Positions 61,903 to 64,000 of a stretch of 64,000 nt of DNA are shown here, piece by piece. The notes below the pieces were generated by a model. That model worked only from the letters and a program-made list of their open reading frames with translations. It had not been told where the DNA came from and searched no databases. The stretch is taken from positions 9,672,001-9,736,000 of the forward strand of contig NC_079517.1 in NCBI RefSeq assembly GCF_000801105.2. Direction: 5' to 3'. The DNA is from Raphanus sativus. Its lineage: Eukaryota > Streptophyta > Magnoliopsida > Brassicales > Brassicaceae. Numbering within the stretch: position 1 is the stretch's first letter; every line of letters begins with the position of its first letter. A program made the translations under genes and the position numbers.

Positions 61903-62612
61903 TCTATACTATTAAAGCATGATCTTATTTTTAAAATTTTGGATTCTATCCTTGAGTTTTCATCATATTTACAAGATAATACCATTTTTAAAAAATATTA
62001 TTTTAATGCATTTTGAATTATGCCATTGAGTTTTCATCATATTTACAAGACAATACTACTTTTTAAATATTATTTTCGTGTATAGCATTATTTACTAATC
62101 TTGTGATCAAATATGAATATATATATGAAATTAAAAAGATATTATGTTTTTCTAATAACTATTTATTCATTTTCTTCAAACTACATTACAAAGAATTCAA
62201 CAAAGTTTTAGAAATGACACATTTATTCAATTTCATATAATATTAATAAGTATTTGAATAATTTAATAAATTTTTAAAACAATTATTATTGGATTTTCTG
62301 AGTTTTTATCGGAACAGTTAGTATCAGATCACGGATTTGTAGCAAGTTTTTGTTTTTACTAAGTTTATCGATTTTTAATTAAAGATTTTTTCATAAAATA
62401 CAAATCTAATTATACATGGATTGCCAGATCTATAAGTTCAACTATAGGTCAAAATCGAATATGAAAACACTACTTTAAACTCAAACATTGTATTAGAACA
62501 AACTTTAAATTATAAATTTTCCAATTAAAAACTTTAAAATTCAAGCAATTTTTTTCTCGAAATCGTCAAAAAAAACAAATGTCCGCGCTTTAAAGCGCGG
62601 ATCAAAATCTAA
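61903..62612 (+). mobile_element. 710 bp non-autonomous Helitron in the promoter of F-box copy 2
   Basis: The 5' end is TCTATACTATTAAAGC at 61903. The 3' end is a perfect hairpin TCCGCGCTTTAAAGCGCGGA (62582-62601), then ATCAAAATCTAA, ending at 62612, between A and T. The sequence on both sides aligns with the uninterrupted upstream region of F-box copy 1 (ATTTTCTAA(C/T)GA at about 59033 and 61876; GAGAGACAA at 59140 and 62700), so it inserted after the gene duplication. Confidence 0.85.
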
Positions 62613-62844
62613 TACGCTTAACTAAAACTCAAACACACAATCTAAAAAACTATATTTAATTTGTTTAACTAAAACGTTACCAAAAGAACTTCAATTAATG
62701 AGAGACAACAGAGTTAAACTTTCAGGAAATATATTAAATTTTTATGCGTACAAAAAGCATCATAAAACCCTTGCTTGTTGATTCCGACCCTTTGTCCATC
62801 CTTGCTCGTCTTCTCCCATCATCCTCTTCCTCTCCGATTGTTGA

Positions 62845-64000
62845 ATGGCTGAACTGTTGTTTCTTCCATTCCTGCTCAAGATGCAGCAGGAGCAGGACTC
62901 TTCTCTTGTTCAGAATCGTTTCAACGACACATTACGTCAAGCTATGCGAACAAGAATGTAACCAATCTTCTTTCTCTTTTAAAAGTTTTATATTCTTTTT
63001 TTTCACGTATGACAATCTCAATCTCTCCAGTAATGATATCGTACAACGGACGAGACCTACTCCGACGAATCCTACTAGAAGTATCCAAAAGTTTCTCTCT
63101 GAGTACATAAACTATCTAGAGTCTAAGCTGATGAACTCGGCCAACTCAGAGGTTCGTCTCAAACTTTGATAGTTTCATTCTTCTAGTTCTTCTTGATGAT
63201 TAGTGATTCTTGTTGCCAGGAGGAGTACTCGAATCCACGAGATCTTGAAGTCCGCATACATTATCTTGACAAGGAAGTTAGAGAAAAATGGTCTCGTTAC
63301 CGTGCTATGAGACTTTCACGTGGACTCAGCGCGCTTCCGGACTCTTTGATAGCTCAGATACTCTTATACCTTCCTACCAAAGACTCTATCAAGACAAGCT
63401 TTCTATCGAAGAGATTTAGAGATCTATGGCTTCAGGTCCCAGGACTTGAGTTCCACTCCCATGGACCCCCCGCCCCCACCTTCAAGAACTTCATCACCAG
63501 GTTTCTCAAGATCAACCGTGACTCGCGTCTGCAGAGGTTCAAGATAACGTACAACGGGCGCAGCAATGTTCCTCACCACGTGATCAGTGTCGTCATCTCC
63601 CGAGTGATTAACCGTGGACTTCAACAACTAGACGTTGGCTCACTCAAGCGTCCTCTCACCAACGATCTCTTACCTGTTAACGTTTACAAGAGCAGCACTT
63701 TGGTTTCTCTGAAGCTCTCAAACGTAGGAATGCCGAATCCTCCTGAGTTTGTTGTTTCTCTGCCTTGTCTCAAGACCATGCACCTTGAAGACGTTATCGC
63801 CAAGGATCCTCTGATCATAGAGAAGCTCGTCTCTGGCTGTCCTGTCCTCGAAGATCTGACGGTTTTTAGGGTTTTTGATGACAATGTGCCTGTTCTGCGT
63901 GTGAGGTCTCAGCGTCTTAAGAGGTTTTGTGTGAAGTTTGACCGCTCCGGGAGAATTTTGGTAAAGAGTATGCTGTTGAGATTGATGCTCCGGGTCTCAA
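62845..64000 (+). pseudogene. F-box/FBD-type gene copy 2, frameshifted and cut by the window edge
   Basis: Tandem paralogue of the gene at 59275. Exons 62845-62957 and 63031-63151 and the third exon from 63220 match copy 1 closely in sequence and splice sites. Intron 63152-63219 (68 nt) contains stops. The F-box reads LSALPDSLIAQILLYLPTKD. Near 63955 one T is missing from a T run (ATTTTGG where copy 1 has GTTTTTGG). After this the frame shifts away from the conserved sequence (copy 1 continues GKEYAVEIDAPG). Unless a base was missed in sequencing, the protein is truncated within the LRR region. The last exons with the FBD domain lie beyond the window. Confidence 0.75.

Noticed and set aside
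1..64000. CRISPR arrays, bacterial operons, ribosome binding sites
   Set aside because: The sequence is a plant nuclear region; the repeats are tandem or transposon-derived and lack unique spacers of constant size.

Overview
The window looks like a nuclear chromosome segment from a crucifer, most likely Brassica or a close relative. The genes have short plant-type introns and the intergenic DNA is very AT-rich. The right half keeps a recognisable gene order matching what I recall of the Arabidopsis At1g66260-At1g66370 block: an anthocyanin R2R3-MYB (MYB113/114/90 group), a small C2-domain protein (CAR type), the ethylene receptor ETR1, the At1g66330-type senescence-associated protein, the mRNA-export adaptor ALY3, and FBD-type F-box genes. 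Species and orthology are inferred from protein similarity and gene order; no search was run.

Layout. Bases 1-34,300 hold no intact gene that I can support. This part is a patchwork of transposable elements and tandem repeats. Several elements can be delimited to the base from their ends and target-site duplications: seven Helitron-like elements (three on the left at 537-1398, 1964-2153 and 2844-5114, then 9545-11072, 23375-26105 and 28881-29216, plus those on the right listed below), a 1.4 kb hAT element (13008-14452), three small hAT-type elements (16386-17031, 20795-21116, 32092-32769), a Harbinger-type element (26334-27233), an 869 bp retroposon with a 14 bp target duplication (18928-19796), and a TRIM element with two LTRs, primer binding site and polypurine tract (29273-29862). 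A decayed RPA1/DUF223 gene with a long AG microsatellite lies at about 5.4-6.1 kb.

Bases 34,600-61,400 are the gene block. On the minus strand are the MYB (34651-35973), a C2 protein (38484-39441) and ETR1 (41094-43592). On the plus strand are the At1g66330-like gene (46299-48536), ALY3 (55955-57955) and an F-box/FBD gene (59275-61325). A second copy of the F-box gene starts at 62845 and runs off the right edge. It carries a one-base frameshift and has a 710 bp Helitron in its promoter region. Between the At1g66330-like gene and ALY3 lies a 5.3 kb Helitron (48678-53980, minus strand) carrying an RPA/DUF223 exon and other exon-like fragments. I see no RGL1 (DELLA) gene between the C2 gene and ETR1, where Arabidopsis has one.

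The host genes do not form one pathway. MYB is an anthocyanin activator, the C2 protein is of a family acting in ABA signalling at membranes, ETR1 is the ethylene receptor, ALY3 is an RNA-export adaptor, and the F-box proteins are probable SCF substrate receptors. The most distinctive signals are a recurrent class of tiny target-duplication-flanked poly(A) scars left by LINE machinery, the Helitron cargo, and a 37 bp ACGT-containing tandem repeat in the MYB promoter.
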